The notes: a model not told the origin generated them from the sequence alone. Positions 1-11,700 are shown, numbered from the stretch's first letter. The stretch: DNA of 64,000 bases from Zingiber officinale (GCF_018446385.1 NC_056000.1:52794722-52858721); one strand, 5' to 3'. Numbers and translations: made by a program.

Positions 1-649
1 GGGCGCCCGAATCCCCTCCGAGTGCCTGGACCACCTTTCTCCAGAGATTCCTTCTCCTACAAGACAAGGCTAGTCCAAGGCAAATATATAATATGTTTCC
101 TACAAAACAAAGTGTTAGCACAGTTTTATAAATTCAATATCAAGAGTATGACTTAGATTCCGTCTTTTCGAGACCGGAATCTAGTCACGATCTCGACTTA
201 GATATGCGAAATGGATCTAAGCCGGATCGACGCCTACTGTTCCCTTCCCGGGAACGCGTCCTCACAGTCACTCCCTTCCAGTGACTTACCTTTACTCACC
301 TATCAGACGTCCGGTCAGCCCTTCGACCCGTCTTGACTTCTCGCCAGCTATCCGGTCAACCCGTGGACCTAGCTGGACTTCGTGCCAAATGTCCGGTCAA
401 TCCTTCGACCCATTTGGACTTCGTGCCAAGCTTCTGGTCAGCCCGTCGACCAGCTTGGACTTCTCACCAAGCGTCTGGTCAGCCCGTCGACCCGCTTGGA
501 CTTCGTGCCAAACATCCGGTCAGCCTGTCGACCTGTCTAGACTTAGCCTGTACACTCGATCAGAGTGTTAGATAACGACAAACCTAACTTAACTTGATTT
601 GTCATTCATCAAAACCTGAGTTAGATCGTTAGTGCTAACCGCACCAACA
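1..649 (-). mobile_element. Partial Sirevirus-type LTR, continues off the left edge
   Basis: The right end reads TGTTGGTGC on the minus strand, the same LTR edge as the full element at 49325-58685, and the whole stretch aligns with positions 49810-50374 and 58094-58685. It holds the same repeats: GGGCGCCCG blocks and a run of GTCGACC-centred units of about 38 bp at 305-535. The LTR stops at 649, and 650 onward continues a different LTR family, so this element was inserted into that LTR. The rest of the element, if present, is outside the window. Short reading frames across 281-575 are only translations of the repeat units. Confidence 0.85.
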
Positions 650-1396
650 GTTACAACAAAGGAGGTTGTTAATTCAAGGAATAGAGTAGCACTAGTTTAT
701 CCTTTAGGCAGAGAAGCCTCTTTATAGCAGTGAAAGCACAGAAAATAAGAAGTTAAACAAAAATTGAGATGTGTACAAGTGTTGTTGCAAGAATGCTTGT
801 TGTCCATAGCTTCTGGGACCAAGGTTATATTTATAGCCTTGGTCGGGGCGCCTGGAAGGGTTCCAGGCGCCTGGAGTGGGATACAAAATTATCCTCGACG
901 CAACGGTCAAAGACCATGTCGAAATGGCTAAAACTTGGGTTTCGGGTGCCTGGACTGCTCTGGGTGCCCGAAATCATTCCGAGCACCCTGAAGGGGGAAA
1001 GTTAACATTTTGTTGACTTTCTCTCCGGGCCTCCAGCTTCAGCTCTGCTTGCTTCGATCCGGGGTTTTCTGCTCGCTTGGGTGATTTCGGCTATCCAGAA
1101 TAGGACTCACCTGAACCCAACTTCCGATCTTCTCGAGCAACCTTCTGCTCCGGCTTCTCATCCCTTGGAAATGTCACACGCCTCCTTCTCGTCCGCCCGC
1201 ATACTCTTCCGCAGCACCTCATCCCTCAGACGCACCGAGCTCGTCAGCTCTCTCCCATGTCGTCCTTCTCGCTAGCTGCGTCTTTTGCTCGACTCCCTAT
1301 GCTCTTAAGTTCCTGCACACTTAGACACAAGGTTAAACACAACATGACCTAACTTAACTTGTTTAATTGCATCAAAACTACCTTGGGGTGCCAAAA
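650..1396 (-). mobile_element. Truncated LTR of gag-only (non-autonomous) family, minus orientation
   Basis: Aligns with the LTR at 25033-25853. It starts about 160 bp inside that LTR, so the outer part was displaced by the LTR at 1-649. Its edge at 1391-1396 is a mutated form of the family's TGTTGG start. It is the left arm of a large inverted arrangement whose right arm ends in the LTR at 3179-3878. Confidence 0.75.
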
Positions 1397-2035
1397 ATCT
1401 CCTCCTTTTTGATGTGAGAAACTCAAGTTAAGTTAGGGTAAACCAACATAAAGTTAAAGTAATAAATTTGTAATTAAAGTGCAAAAATTTAAAATTTTGC
1501 CTACCTCCCCTTAGACTTATGCCTTCTCCCCCTTTGACCATATAAAAAATGAGGTACTAAAAAAAAAATCTAAGGGTAACTTTTCAAATAAAAGAGAAAG
1601 TCAATCTTTTTAAAAAAAAAACTTTGATTTTTCAACAATTTTGAAAAAGTTTTGAGAATAATTTGCAACGTAAATAATTTTAGAAACTTTAAGTTTTGCA
1701 AATATAATTTTTTAAGTTAAACAAATTTGAAAAAAAAAATTGAGTAGTTTTGGTGAAAAAGTTTTTGGCAGAGTAATGTTGATACTTCCAAAAAAAACTT
1801 TGATAATTTTTTTTAAGAAAGTTGGTAAAAGCATAGTATATTTAAAAAAAATTAACTTTCTAAGTTTTTTTTAAAAAAATGCAAATAAAAAAAATGTTGA
1901 CAATTATGTAAAGCATTATCTAATCATTATTCAATACTTTATCAGTTAGTCAATTAAATATTTTATTTTATTAATGGGCTTCCAAGGTGTGGCGAGGCAC
2001 TAGGCCTTCTTGGTTATTAGAGCAACAATCACTTT
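1397..2035 (-). mobile_element. 3' untranslated internal region of the gag-only element, inverted arm
   Basis: AT-rich sequence matching 22966-23520 on the minus strand, starting with a polypurine-like tract next to the LTR edge. The stretch at about 1925-2032 is the reverse complement of about 2630-2740, so this arm mirrors the right arm. The match to the minus-strand copy stops at about 2035, where plus-strand gag sequence begins. No intact gene. Confidence 0.65.
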
Positions 2036-2569
2036 GTTGAAGCTGTTGTCGGCCTTGTGTTAATGGCAAGTAATCAAGATGATGAAAACGAAGCGAGCTC
2101 ATTCGAAATGAGCATTAAGAGCATCGATAAAGGGGGAGTGACATCGGAAGAAAGCAGTAGTTCAAGGGGAGCCACGGACAATAAGATCGACAAGGTAAGT
2201 CAGGTACGATCTCTTCCTCCTGATAAGATGTTTAAATTTATTAAATGATTATCTAAATATTGTTGTAAATTAGAAAAAGAAATTAAAGAATTAAAATTAA
2301 TTCTAGCAAAATCTTGTCCATTAGAAGAATTTGATAAAACAAAATTAGAGAATGATAATTTACAAAAAGAAATAACATACTTGAAAAATCGTGTATGTTC
2401 GTTTAATTAAAACAATAAAAGATATAATTTGAACTGGTATTTTAAATATCATAAAGGACAAATTAAGAAAATTTCAAAGAAATATATACCCAAAAGATTT
2501 TTAATTAATCCAGTAGGCTAGAACCTATATTGGGTTCCAAAAATCTTGTCTAAATTAAAATTTAATTAG
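2036..2569 (+). pseudogene. 3' part of gag, gag-only LTR element
   Basis: Plus-strand remnant of the Gag C-terminal half. It shows the acidic/serine segment (about 2060-2200), a coiled-coil-like lysine/glutamate stretch (about 2260-2400), and the family's C-terminal motif: YHKGQI, then KKYIPKRFLINPVG, then LYWVPK (about 2445-2545). The same blocks occur in the copies at 44700-45237 and 23555-24060 (minus). In-frame stops interrupt it near 2246, 2407 and 2519. The N-terminal half and zinc knuckle are missing because the sequence is joined to the inverted arm at about 2035. Pol genes are absent. Confidence 0.75.
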
Positions 2570-3178
2570 ACTTTGAGCTTTCAGAGAGTAGATTAAATAT
2601 TTAATTTCTTTAAAAGACTTTGTCTAGAAAGTGGTTGTTGCTCCAATAACCAATAAGGCCTAGTGTCTCGCCACAGCTTGGAAGCCAATTAATGAAATAA
2701 AATATTTAATTGATTAACTGATGAAGCATTTAATTGCAAATAATGCTTTAATAGTTACTCAAACATCTTGTAGTATCCTTAACTTAGAAATTTTGACTTC
2801 TTAGATTTTTTTTTTATTTAGAATTTTTTTTTTTTTGCAAAAACTTAAAGTTTTAAAAATTGTTGCAAATTTTTCTAAGTGATATCAAAATATTTTTCAA
2901 AATTTTTCAAAAATTTCAAAAACTTGACAAGTTTTTTTTTAAAACTTAACTTTTTATTTTTGAAAAGTTTCTCTTAGATTTTTTTCGCTCCCCATTTTTT
3001 ATGTGATCAAAGGGAGAGAATGGAAGATTAAGTCTAGGGGGAGGTAGAATAAAATTTTTAAATTTTATGTAGATTAAACTTTTTAAATTTTTGCATTTTA
3101 ATTATAAATTTATTGCTTTTACTTTATGATGGTTTACCCTAACTTAACTTGCGTTGCTCACATCAAAAAGGGGGAGAT
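2570..3178 (+). mobile_element. 3' untranslated region and polypurine tract of gag-only element
   Basis: AT-rich, non-coding. It ends in the purine run AAAAAGGGGGAGAT (3165-3178) directly before the LTR start TGTTGG, the usual place of the plus-strand primer. The segment 2630-2740 is the mirror of 1925-2032. Confidence 0.7.
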
Positions 3179-3878
3179 TGTTGGAACCCGAAGATAGTTT
3201 TGATGTGATCAACTAAGTTAGGTTAGGTCCTGTTATATTCTGATCACTGTGTCTAAGTGTGTAGGAGCTTAGGAGCACAAGAAGTCTAGCGGAAGACGCG
3301 GCTAGCGAGAAGGATGGCACGAGAGAGAGCCAACGGGCTCGGTGCGTTTGAGGGACGAGAGGCTGCGGAAGAGTACACTGGTGGACGAGAAGGACGTGTG
3401 CGATGTTCGAGGGACGAGAAGCCGGAGCGGAAGCTTGCTCGAGGAGAAGGTCGAAAATTGGATTCAGGTGAGCCCTATTTCGGTTGACTGAAATCACCCA
3501 GGTGATTGGAGCAGCGGAAGAGCTAAAGTGGAGCTATGGAACTGTTAGAGGCACCTTCAATAGGAGTTGAAGGCACCTTCGTGACCTTCAGGCAGAAAGT
3601 GCCTTCAATGGCTGAAGGCACCTTCAACCAACCATGGAAGGCACCTTCGACCAGGCAATTTTGGTCGTTGCGGAAAGGATAAAGTTTTATCCTTTAGCCT
3701 CATTGGAGGCACCTTCCAGCCCTATGGAAGGCGCCTTCAGCCTGCGAATAAGTTTTTCCAGGGTCTATAAAAAGACCCCTGGACCTAGGAAAGAAGTAAC
3801 AACTTCTGTATTTAGTTTCCTAGCCATTTCTGAGCTTTCATTGTATTTAGTTTCCTAGCCGGCCTACTTGGACCAACA
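3179..3878 (+). mobile_element. LTR of gag-only element, with internal deletion
   Basis: Begins TGTTGGAACC after a polypurine tract and ends CCAACA at 3878. It matches the LTRs at 42795-43743 and 45701-46555, but lacks the stretch after the TATA region that those carry, leaving 700 bp instead of 850-950. A TATA box (TATAAAAA, 3766-3773) lies just downstream of palindromic GAAGGCACCTTC or GAAGGCGCCTTC units at 3569, 3614, 3637 and 3727. Confidence 0.85.
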
Positions 3879-4155
3879 GAAGGAAAAGCTGAAAGCTTCC
3901 CAAGCGGCCTTAGAGACTTACCAGGGAGCTGAGTAGAGCAAGTTTGACCTCATGAAGCAGGCTTACATCTGCTCAGATGCTTTTAATGACAAGGTCGTCG
4001 ATCAGGCACTACGTTTATTCAACCTTGCTATCGACGAGACTCTTGATCAACTGAAGGAAGGTGGCTATCTCTCCACTGCTTTGACAAGCAAAGTCATCAG
4101 TCGGGAGAAGCTGACTGAGTCACTGCCCAATGATGTTTTAGATTTTTTGGAGTGA
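3879..4155 (+). pseudogene. Unrecognised coding remnant between two LTRs
   Basis: An open frame of 67 codons from the ATG at 3952, extended upstream to about 3880 if one TAG (3934-3936) is ignored. It is rich in alternating leucine, lysine and glutamate and looks helical; visible text includes LRLFNLAIDETLDQLK and ends SLPNDVLDFLE. The upstream end was removed by the LTR at 3179-3878. It resembles the coiled-coil tails common in plant transposon proteins, but I cannot assign a family. Whether it is expressed is unknown. Confidence 0.35.
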
Positions 4156-4775
4156 GCCTATGAGTTTTGCTTCTATAAAATTCTCTTGAAGTATCTGTTG
4201 GTGCGGGAAGCATCCGACGATCGAACCTGAGTTTTGATAATGGCAAAGGATTCAAAGTTAAGGTGTGTTGTGAACTAACGTGCTTGATTGAGTGTTTCAG
4301 GTAAGTCCTAACTGTGGTTAGGCAAGGTAAAAACCCTAGGGGGTGGTAACCCTAGGTCATAGGGAGTGGTAACCCTATGCGGAAAGTCTTGGTAGGGTCG
4401 AGTGCTTCAGGCAAAAGTCCTAGGGGGTGGTAACCCTAGGTGAAAAATCCTGGTGTCGCGAACCAGGTGGAAGACTGGACGGGTCGGGAAGCGGGCGTCC
4501 AGCAGAAAGTCCGGAGAAATCGAACACCGAGCAAAAGTCCAGTCGATCTGGAGGATCGCACTAACAAAAGGTAAAATCTCCTGAGTGGAGTAGATGAGGA
4601 CGCGTTCCCCGTAGAGGGAACAGTAGGCGTCGGGTCAACCTAGGGTTTCCGGTCGGAAACCTGAAGTCAGACCCAGACAGTCCGATGACTGTCAAATTTA
4701 ATTATATATATTATCTTTTGTGTTCTAACTCTGTTTTCCAGGAAACTAATCTTTTTGTGCAGGGTTAGGACTGAC

Positions 4776-5116
4776 CAGGATCGGTCGACCGAACCTTGGG
4801 ATCGGTCGACCGAACCTTGGGATCGGTCGACCGAACCTCCAAGCTACCAGATCAGATCTCCAGAAGTTGGACTGGGCTCGACCAGGGATCGGTCGACCGG
4901 ACCTCGGGATCGGTCGACTGAACCGGGGATAGGTATCGACTGGATCAAGCCGAAGTGTGCGGGTCAGAGGAGACTGATCGGTCGACCGGACCCTGGGATC
5001 GGTCGACCGAACCCAGGGATAGAGTTTGACCAGTTCGAAGCGGAGCGACGGATCAGATGCGGTGGAGATCATCTGATCGGTCGACTGAACATGAGGATCG
5101 GTCGACCGATCCGCTT
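4776..5116. repeat. Array of GGTCGACC palindromes in LTR of element 1
   Basis: Nine units share CGGTCGACCG or the one-base variant CGGTCGACTG, at about 4785, 4804, 4824, 4892, 4909, 4978, 4999, 5074 and 5096. The first three are tandem at about 20 bp; the others are irregularly spaced. Reading frames through here on both strands give repeated DRSTEP-like peptides, which are artefacts of the repeat. The array ends about 50 bp before the TATA box, where an enhancer would lie. Confidence 0.9.
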
Positions 5117-5168
5117 CGGGTCAAACCTGATCCCGAGACTTGGGGATCTGGATCAGACTTTGCAGAGC

Positions 5169-5177
5169 TATAAAAAG
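5169..5177 (+). promoter_or_regulatory. TATA box of element 1 LTR
   Basis: TATAAAAAG about 390 bp before the LTR end and just downstream of the palindrome array. The other Sirevirus-type LTRs here have the same order: palindromes, TATA, R-U5. Confidence 0.7.
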
Positions 5178-5557
5178 AGGCCTCGAGGTGCAGCTTAAAT
5201 CATCAATTTCCGAACAGAAGTTCTGTGCTCTTGTGTGCTCCATACGCTTCAACAACGCTCTGCTGCTACAACGAACTGAAACTCCAAAGCTCTTCTATTT
5301 TCTTGTTCGTTAGTAAAACTTTCTTATTTGTACTTAATTGTAATTGCTTCTAGCTTGCAATAATTCCAGATTTACCACCGAAAGCGGTCAAGGACCGCGG
5401 GCCTTCGAGTAGGAGTCGAGATAGGCTCCGAACGAAGTAAAACACTTGCTTCTTTTGTGTTTGCATTAACTTTCCGCTGCGTTTCTACTCTTAGTTTTAA
5501 ATCGCTAAAATAGCCACGAGCGCTATTCACCCCGTCTAGCGCTTTCAATCCATCAAT

Positions 5558-5569
5558 TGGTATCAGAGC
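5558..5569 (+). other. Primer binding site, tRNA-iMet type
   Basis: TGGTATCAGAGC, complementary to the 3' end of plant initiator methionine tRNA, two bases after the LTR. The leader from here to the gag start at 5817 shows no gene. Confidence 0.9.
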
Positions 5570-5816
5570 GGGGTCGTTTTGAATCGGTGCAACCACCATT
5601 CAAAACAATTTTTTCATGGTATTTTCAGATTTTTCGGAGTCAATTAGAATTTGGCTTTATAGCCATATTCTAATTATTTTCTCGAATCGGTTTTCTGCTT
5701 GAGGTTGGTGCAACACCGGCCGAGTTCGTGTTCTATTCTTTTTATATACCGCACTACTAAGCCAGGACCAAGTCCTGGAATTTTCTTGTTGTTTATTTTT
5801 TTATAGTTGATCTAAA

Positions 5817-7535
5817 ATGGCCCTTCAAGAAGGCTACAGTACAGCCCGCCCCCCGCTATTCACCGGAGACGACTTCGAGTACTAGAAGGGTCGAATGGAG
5901 GCATATCTCCAGACTCATTTTGAAGTCTGGATGATCGTCAAAACTGGACTTCAACTACCAACTGATAGCGCCGGCAAACCACTACCATACGAGGACTGGG
6001 ATGCATCTTTGATTAAAAAGGTGGAAGCTAATGCCAAGGCGACCTGCACCCTCCAGTGTGACCTATCAAAAGAAGAACTCAACCGCGTCGGCCCCTTCAA
6101 CAGTGCCAAGGAGTTGTGGGAGAAGCTCATTGAACTTCACGAAGGAACGTCCGACACCAAAGTAAGTAAAAGAGACTTAATCTTCAATAAATTATTTAAT
6201 ATCAAACTGCAGGAAGGTGAGATAGCTGCCCAACTCCATGCCCGGATTCAAGATCTGCTCAATGGTCTTCATGCGATTGGACAGAAGGTAGATAACCGGG
6301 ACATCATAAGGTACTCTTTAAACGCCTTTCCAAGGAACACCTTGTGGGCATCCATGGTAGATGCCTACAAGGTTTCTAAGGACTTATCTACCATTAAGTT
6401 AGATGAACTTTTTACAGAATTCGAACTTCACGAACAGACTAATGCATGCCCGACCGAGAAAGGGTTGGCTTTGGTTGCAGGAATAGGGAGAATGCGCGAA
6501 TCAAAGATAAAGCGCAGAACCAAACCTGAGTCAGAAGAAGAACCAGATTCGGAAGACGACGATGAGCTTACAACCGAAATAGTCAACCTGGTAAAGAAAC
6601 TCTGCAAAAAGAAGGGCTTCAACAAAAAGGATGTCTGAAAGGTCATCAAGTCCAAAGAATCCCAACCAAGCTCGAAGGTCAAATTCGAAGTGACCTGCTA
6701 CGGGTGCAATCAGAAGGGGCACATCAAGGCAAACTGCCCGAACCAGAAGGATCCAAAGAAACCAAAGAGAAAGAAGGCATTGAAGGCAACATGGGACGAG
6801 TCTTCTTCCGAGGAATCCGACGACGAAGAACTAGAGCAGACGAATTTTCTCGCGTTGATAGCCTAGGACTACACCAATGGATCCGGAAGCGAGGACGAAT
6901 CGGAAGCCGAGTCCGAGAGAAGCCACGGATCCGCATCCGTTTCCGAAGAGCCAAACCCCTCTGTAAGTAAAAATCGTTTATATAGCTTAATTAATTATTT
7001 AATGCATAAAGTAGCTAAGTCCAAAATTCGAATCAAATCGCTTCTAAAGGAGGTAACACTCCTTAAAGAAACGACTAATAACAAATCCTTGACTGATCCA
7101 GTTCAGACTGGAACCTCAACTCAAGTTCAAAAACTTGAGGAAGAGAATTCCAACTTGAAAAGTCAAGTCAAGGATTTGAAGACAACCTTAGAATGATTTT
7201 CCTTGGGATCCAAGAATCTTGACTTGATTCTTGGAACACAAAGGGCAATCTACAATAGAACTCGACTAGGATACAAATCGAAAAAGAAGTATAAGTCATA
7301 TGTATCTCTCATACAAAGAACAAATAGAAAAATGGTTCAAGCATGGGTTGCCAAGTCCAACCTGATCAATCAAGTTGGACTCGGACAATATTGGATTCTC
7401 AAGGATCAAATACATTACCTCGATAGACCATATCGAGGCTATGATCCAGGGGGAGCTAAAACGATTAAAATTCAAAATTTAAAATTTAATTTAAAAAAAT
7501 CAAAATTAAAATTAAAATTAAAAATTCGAAATTAA
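5817..7535 (+). pseudogene. gag of Sirevirus-like element 1, four nonsense changes in one frame
   Basis: Encodes the capsid/nucleocapsid protein. One frame runs the full length from the ATG at 5817, without frameshifts, but has in-frame stops at 5883 (TAG where tryptophan is expected), 6636 (TGA), 6864 (TAG) and 7194 (TGA). Order: N-terminal Gag fold (5895-6440), acidic stretch (6520-6570), zinc knuckle CYGCNQKGHIKANC (about 6693-6734, a CX2CX4HX4C box), second acidic stretch, coiled-coil region (7002-7190), then a C-terminal block with LGYKSK and YWILK. The gene at 55717-57379 has the same layout. All four stops fit C-to-T or G-to-A changes. Not functional as read. Confidence 0.88.
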
Positions 7536-8766
7536 AATTAAAAAATTAAAATTAAAATGAAAATTTTAAATTAAAAAATTCGAAATTAAACTTAACATTC
7601 TAAATTCAATTGAAAATAGAAGGAGGATCCAGAATAGCTGCCACCCGCAACTAAACTACCCAACTGGGTAACCAAACTTAATCTACCTGAAATGGGTAAA
7701 CAAGAGTAGACTACCCGGCAGGGTAATTTAAGTTAGATAAAATAGGCTAGGTTTAACTTGACCCACGGTACTGGTGAAGTTTTTGGATGATAGTACGTTA
7801 GGGAAGCTTGGGCATCGCATGTCTAGGAAGATATGGCTTCGACCTGGTGCATTTGGCCAAGTGGAACTGACCGAAGCTATCCTAACTAGTTAGACCAAGG
7901 TTTAGTATTAAGTTCAATGGGTAGGACTATTTGGAAAACCTCGAAGGCATGGTTACTTTAATGAGTTCCTTGTGACTCACCATAGCCTAGAAGTTTATCC
8001 AAAGAATGCTTACTTATTGAACTCAAACCTAAACCTGAATCTAACACAGAGTTAAACATAATCCTAAAATTGAATCTCAATTCATCTCACAAAAAATTAT
8101 AGGAGTCCCTGATTGAAAATTTAGATCGGGTGATATGACTACGGAATTCAAATTAAAATTAACTTAAATATTTTTCCAATTAAAATTAACTTAAATATCG
8201 TTCAAAATTAAAAATTAACTTAAATATTTTCCAAAAATAAAAATTAACTTAAATATTTTTCAAATTAAAATTAACTTAAATATCGTTCAAAATTAAAAAT
8301 TAACTTAAATATTTTTTAAATTAAAAATTAACTTAAATATTTTTCAAAAATTAACTTAAATGTTTTTCAAAATTAAAGATTAACTTAAATGTTTTTAAAA
8401 ATTAAAATCAACTTAAATATTTTTTTACTTAAAATTAACTTAAATGTTTTTAACAATTAAAATCAACTTAAATATTTTTTTAACTTAAAGGTTTTAAAAA
8501 AAAATTAAAACCAACTTAAATATTTTTCAAAATTAAAATTAACTTAAATATTTTTAATTAACTTAAATACTTATCAAAATTAAAAAATTAACTTAAAATA
8601 TTTTTCAAACTTAAACATTTTTCAAAAAATTCTTCAATTAAACGTCAAACCACCATACAAACACCCATAGAATGAACTAATTGTTAACTCATATTGGGGA
8701 AGATGCAAAATTAAGGACTTACTTCAATCAAACTGTCTTTTGATCTATCAACTACTTTATGTGTAG
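7536..8766 (+). other. Conserved non-coding spacer between gag and pol, element 1
   Basis: No coding frame. The block at about 7615-8130 aligns with the minus strand of about 55200-55680 in the other Sirevirus, including CCCGGCAGGGTAAT and a stretch around GGGCATCGCATGTCTAG. Single-base indels between the copies argue against coding. About 8136-8640 is an AT-rich minisatellite with core AAATTAACTTAAATATTTTT. The spacer ends TTATGTGTAG at 8766, a splice-acceptor-like site, immediately followed by the open pol frame. The equivalent spacer in the other element also ends TGTAG. Confidence 0.7.
8136..8640. repeat. AT-rich minisatellite within gag-pol spacer
   Basis: Roughly twenty degenerate units of 22-30 bp built on TTAACTTAAATATTTTTCAA. 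A related AT array lies at 54880-55190 in the same relative position of the second Sirevirus. Confidence 0.85.
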
Positions 8767-11700
8767 GAATTGGATCAATGGATGTTGGACAGTGGATGCT
8801 CCAGACATATGACTGGAGATAGGTTGAAGTTCACTAAGCTAAAACTAAAGAACCTAGGATCAGTTGCATTCGGCAACGATGAAAAACTGAAAGTAATCGG
8901 AAAAGGTAATATCGAACTTAACTCCGATTTTATTATTCGAAAAGTATTATTAGTTGAAAATTTTAATTTCAATTTATTAAGTATAAGCCAATTATGTGAT
9001 ACTGGTTACTCAGTTAATTTTACCAAGTCCGAATGTATAGTCAAACATATTGATAATACAAAAATCATACTTAAGGGCACTAGGAAAGATAATGTCTACA
9101 CCATTTATCTATCAACACCCTCAATAAAGTGTTTTCTAACACAACAAGAGGAAACTAAGTTGTGGCACAGGAGACTGGGTCACACTCACACGAGATTCAT
9201 TTCAAAAATGAGTCAAAATGGACTAGTCAGAGGGTTGCCCAAATTAAAAGTTATTGAAAATTCAATCTGTAATGCGTGTCAACAAGGAAAACAAATCAAG
9301 TCAACCCACAAGTCAACCAATCTAGTAAGAACTACTTGTTTACTTGAGCTCCTTCACCTAGACCTATTTGATTCACACGGAGTCAAGTCTCTAAGCAAGA
9401 ACCAGTATTTCTTAGTTATAATAGATGACTTCTCCAAGTTCACCTGGGTAAAATTTCTAAAAACAAAAGATGAAACCTTTGAAATATTTAGTAATTTTTG
9501 CAAATTAACAGAAAATGAAAAAGATACTAAAATTAAAAGAATAAGAAGTGACCATGGAGGAGAATTTGAGAATCACAACTTTACTGAATTTTATGAAATA
9601 AATGGGTACAAACATGAATACTCCTGCCCTAGGACCCCTCAACAAAATGGTTTAGTAGAACGTAAAAATAGAACCCTACAAGAAGTTGCTAGAACCATGT
9701 TAAACGAATATAAACTATCTAATCAATTCTGGGATGAAGCAGTTAGTACAGCATATTACATTCAAAATAGGATTTTAATTAACAAATTTCAAAATAAAAC
9801 ACCCTATGAAATTTATTATAATAAAATTCCCAACTTAAACTATTTAAAAGTATTTGGGTGTAAAGTCTTCATTTTGAACACTAAAGACTACTTAGGAAAA
9901 TTTACATCAAAAACAACCTCGGGAATATTTTTAGGGTATTCAACAACCAGTAGAGCATATAGAGTGTATAACAAAAATACCCTAAAAGTAGAAGAAACAA
10001 TAAATATAATATTTGATGAAGAAAATAAATTACCCAACACAATAAATGAAAATGAAAATACAGAAAATATTAACCCAATAAACAGAGAAGATGACGAAAT
10101 TCAACCTGAACCTATTGAATCTGAAGAACAAATCACTAACTCAAATGGTATACGACCAACTAGAACAAGCACAAATCACCCATCTGACCAAATTTTGGGT
10201 GACCCAACTGTAGGAGTCAGAACTAGATCATTTTATAGAAACCAGAGCCAAATAGCCTTGATTTCAAAAATCGAACCCAAAACCATAGAAGAAGCCCTAC
10301 CAGACCCATATTGGACTCTAGCAATCCAAGAAGAATTGGCCCAATTTGAAAGAAATCAGGTCTGGGAATTAGTGCCTAAACCCGTTAATAAATCCATAAT
10401 TGACACTAAATGGGTTTTTAGAAACAAATTAAATGATCAAGGTGAAATAGTTAGAAACAAAGTTAGGTTAGTAGCTAAAGGATTCAGTCAAGTAGAAGGG
10501 TTAGACTATGATGAGACCTATGCCCCAGTAGCAAAACTTGAATCCATTAGGATGCTGCTGGCCTATGCAGCACACAAAGGATTCAAGCTATTTTAAATGG
10601 ACGTAAAATTCGCATTTTTAAATGGATTTATTAAAGAAGAAGTATATGTAGGTCAACCCCCAGGATTTGAGGGCTTAGAACAACCAAATTATGTCTTTAA
10701 ATTAAAAAAGGCCCTATACGGACTAAAACAAGCACCTAGGGCTTGGTATGAACGTCTGTCCAATTACTTAATATCAAAAGGATTTAACCAAGGTCAAATA
10801 GACCCAACCCTTTTCGTAAAAACCTTAGAAAATGACATTTTTATAGCCCAAATTTACGTTGATGATATTATTTTCGGTTCCACAAACTCAAAATTTCTAA
10901 AAGAATTCACCAAACTAATGGAAAATGAATTCGAAATGAGTCTGGTAGGAGAACTTAATTTCTTCTTAGGTTTACAGATTAAGCAAACTAAAGATGGAAT
11001 TTACATTTATCAAACTAAATATGCTAAGGAATTAGTTAGAAAATTTGGCATGGAAAACTCAAAAATAATCAATACACCAATGGCTACAAATGCTAAAATT
11101 GACTCAGACTTAGAAGGTAAATCAGTAGACTTGAAATACTATAGAAGTGCGATAGGAAGTCTACTGTACCTAACTGCGAGTCGACCAGACATTATTTTTG
11201 CAGTAGGTATGTGTGCACGATACCAATCTTGTGCAAAAGAGTCTCACTTAACCCTTATCAAAAGAATCCTTAGGTATGTTAAGGGAACCCTAAATGTAGG
11301 ACTATGGTACCCTAGATCTGGCACCCTTGACCTAACCGGCTACTCTGACTCAGACTATGTCGGATGCAAGCTAGATAGAAAAAACACAAGTGGTAGCTGT
11401 CAATTTCTAGGACAATGCCTAGTAAGTTGGTCAAGTAGAAAGCAACACTGTGTTGCTTTATCTACCACTGAAGCTGAATATATAGCCTTAGGTGAATGCA
11501 CATCTCATTGCTGTGGATGATGCATACCCTTAAAGACTATCAACTGGAGTATCATAAAACTAAAATCTCAATTGATAATATAAGCTCAATAAATCTAACA
11601 AAAAACCCAATTCATCACTCAAGGACTAAACATATAGAAGTGAAGCACCATTTTGTAAGGGATCACATAGCTAAGGGTGATATTGAACTCAACTATGTTG

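Larger units (their letters stand above)
4196..5555 (+). mobile_element. 5' LTR of Sirevirus-like copia element (element 1)
   Basis: Starts TGTTGGTGCG, ends CATCA, and is followed after two bases by a tRNA-iMet primer site, which fixes its 3' edge. It is 1360 bp, long as in Sireviruses. It holds nine copies of a GATCGGTCGACCGAACC-like unit (4776-5116) directly upstream of a TATA box (5169). The 3' LTR is missing because the element is cut at 11769. It is a different family from the element at 49325-58685 although the gene layout is the same. Confidence 0.9.

Noticed and set aside
281-575. Overlapping frames of 80-96 codons with repeated SGQPVD-like peptides
   Set aside because: They are translations of the GTCGACC-type repeat units in the LTR; the peptides repeat with the DNA unit, and several frames are open at once.
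4776-5116. Regularly spaced palindromes considered as a CRISPR array
   Set aside because: Units are in an LTR promoter of a plant retrotransposon, spacing is irregular, spacers are not unique, and there are no cas genes.
4746-5198. Frames of 108 and 147 codons on both strands with DRSTEP-like repeats
   Set aside because: Artefact of the GGTCGACC palindrome array in the LTR of element 1; no start context or homology.
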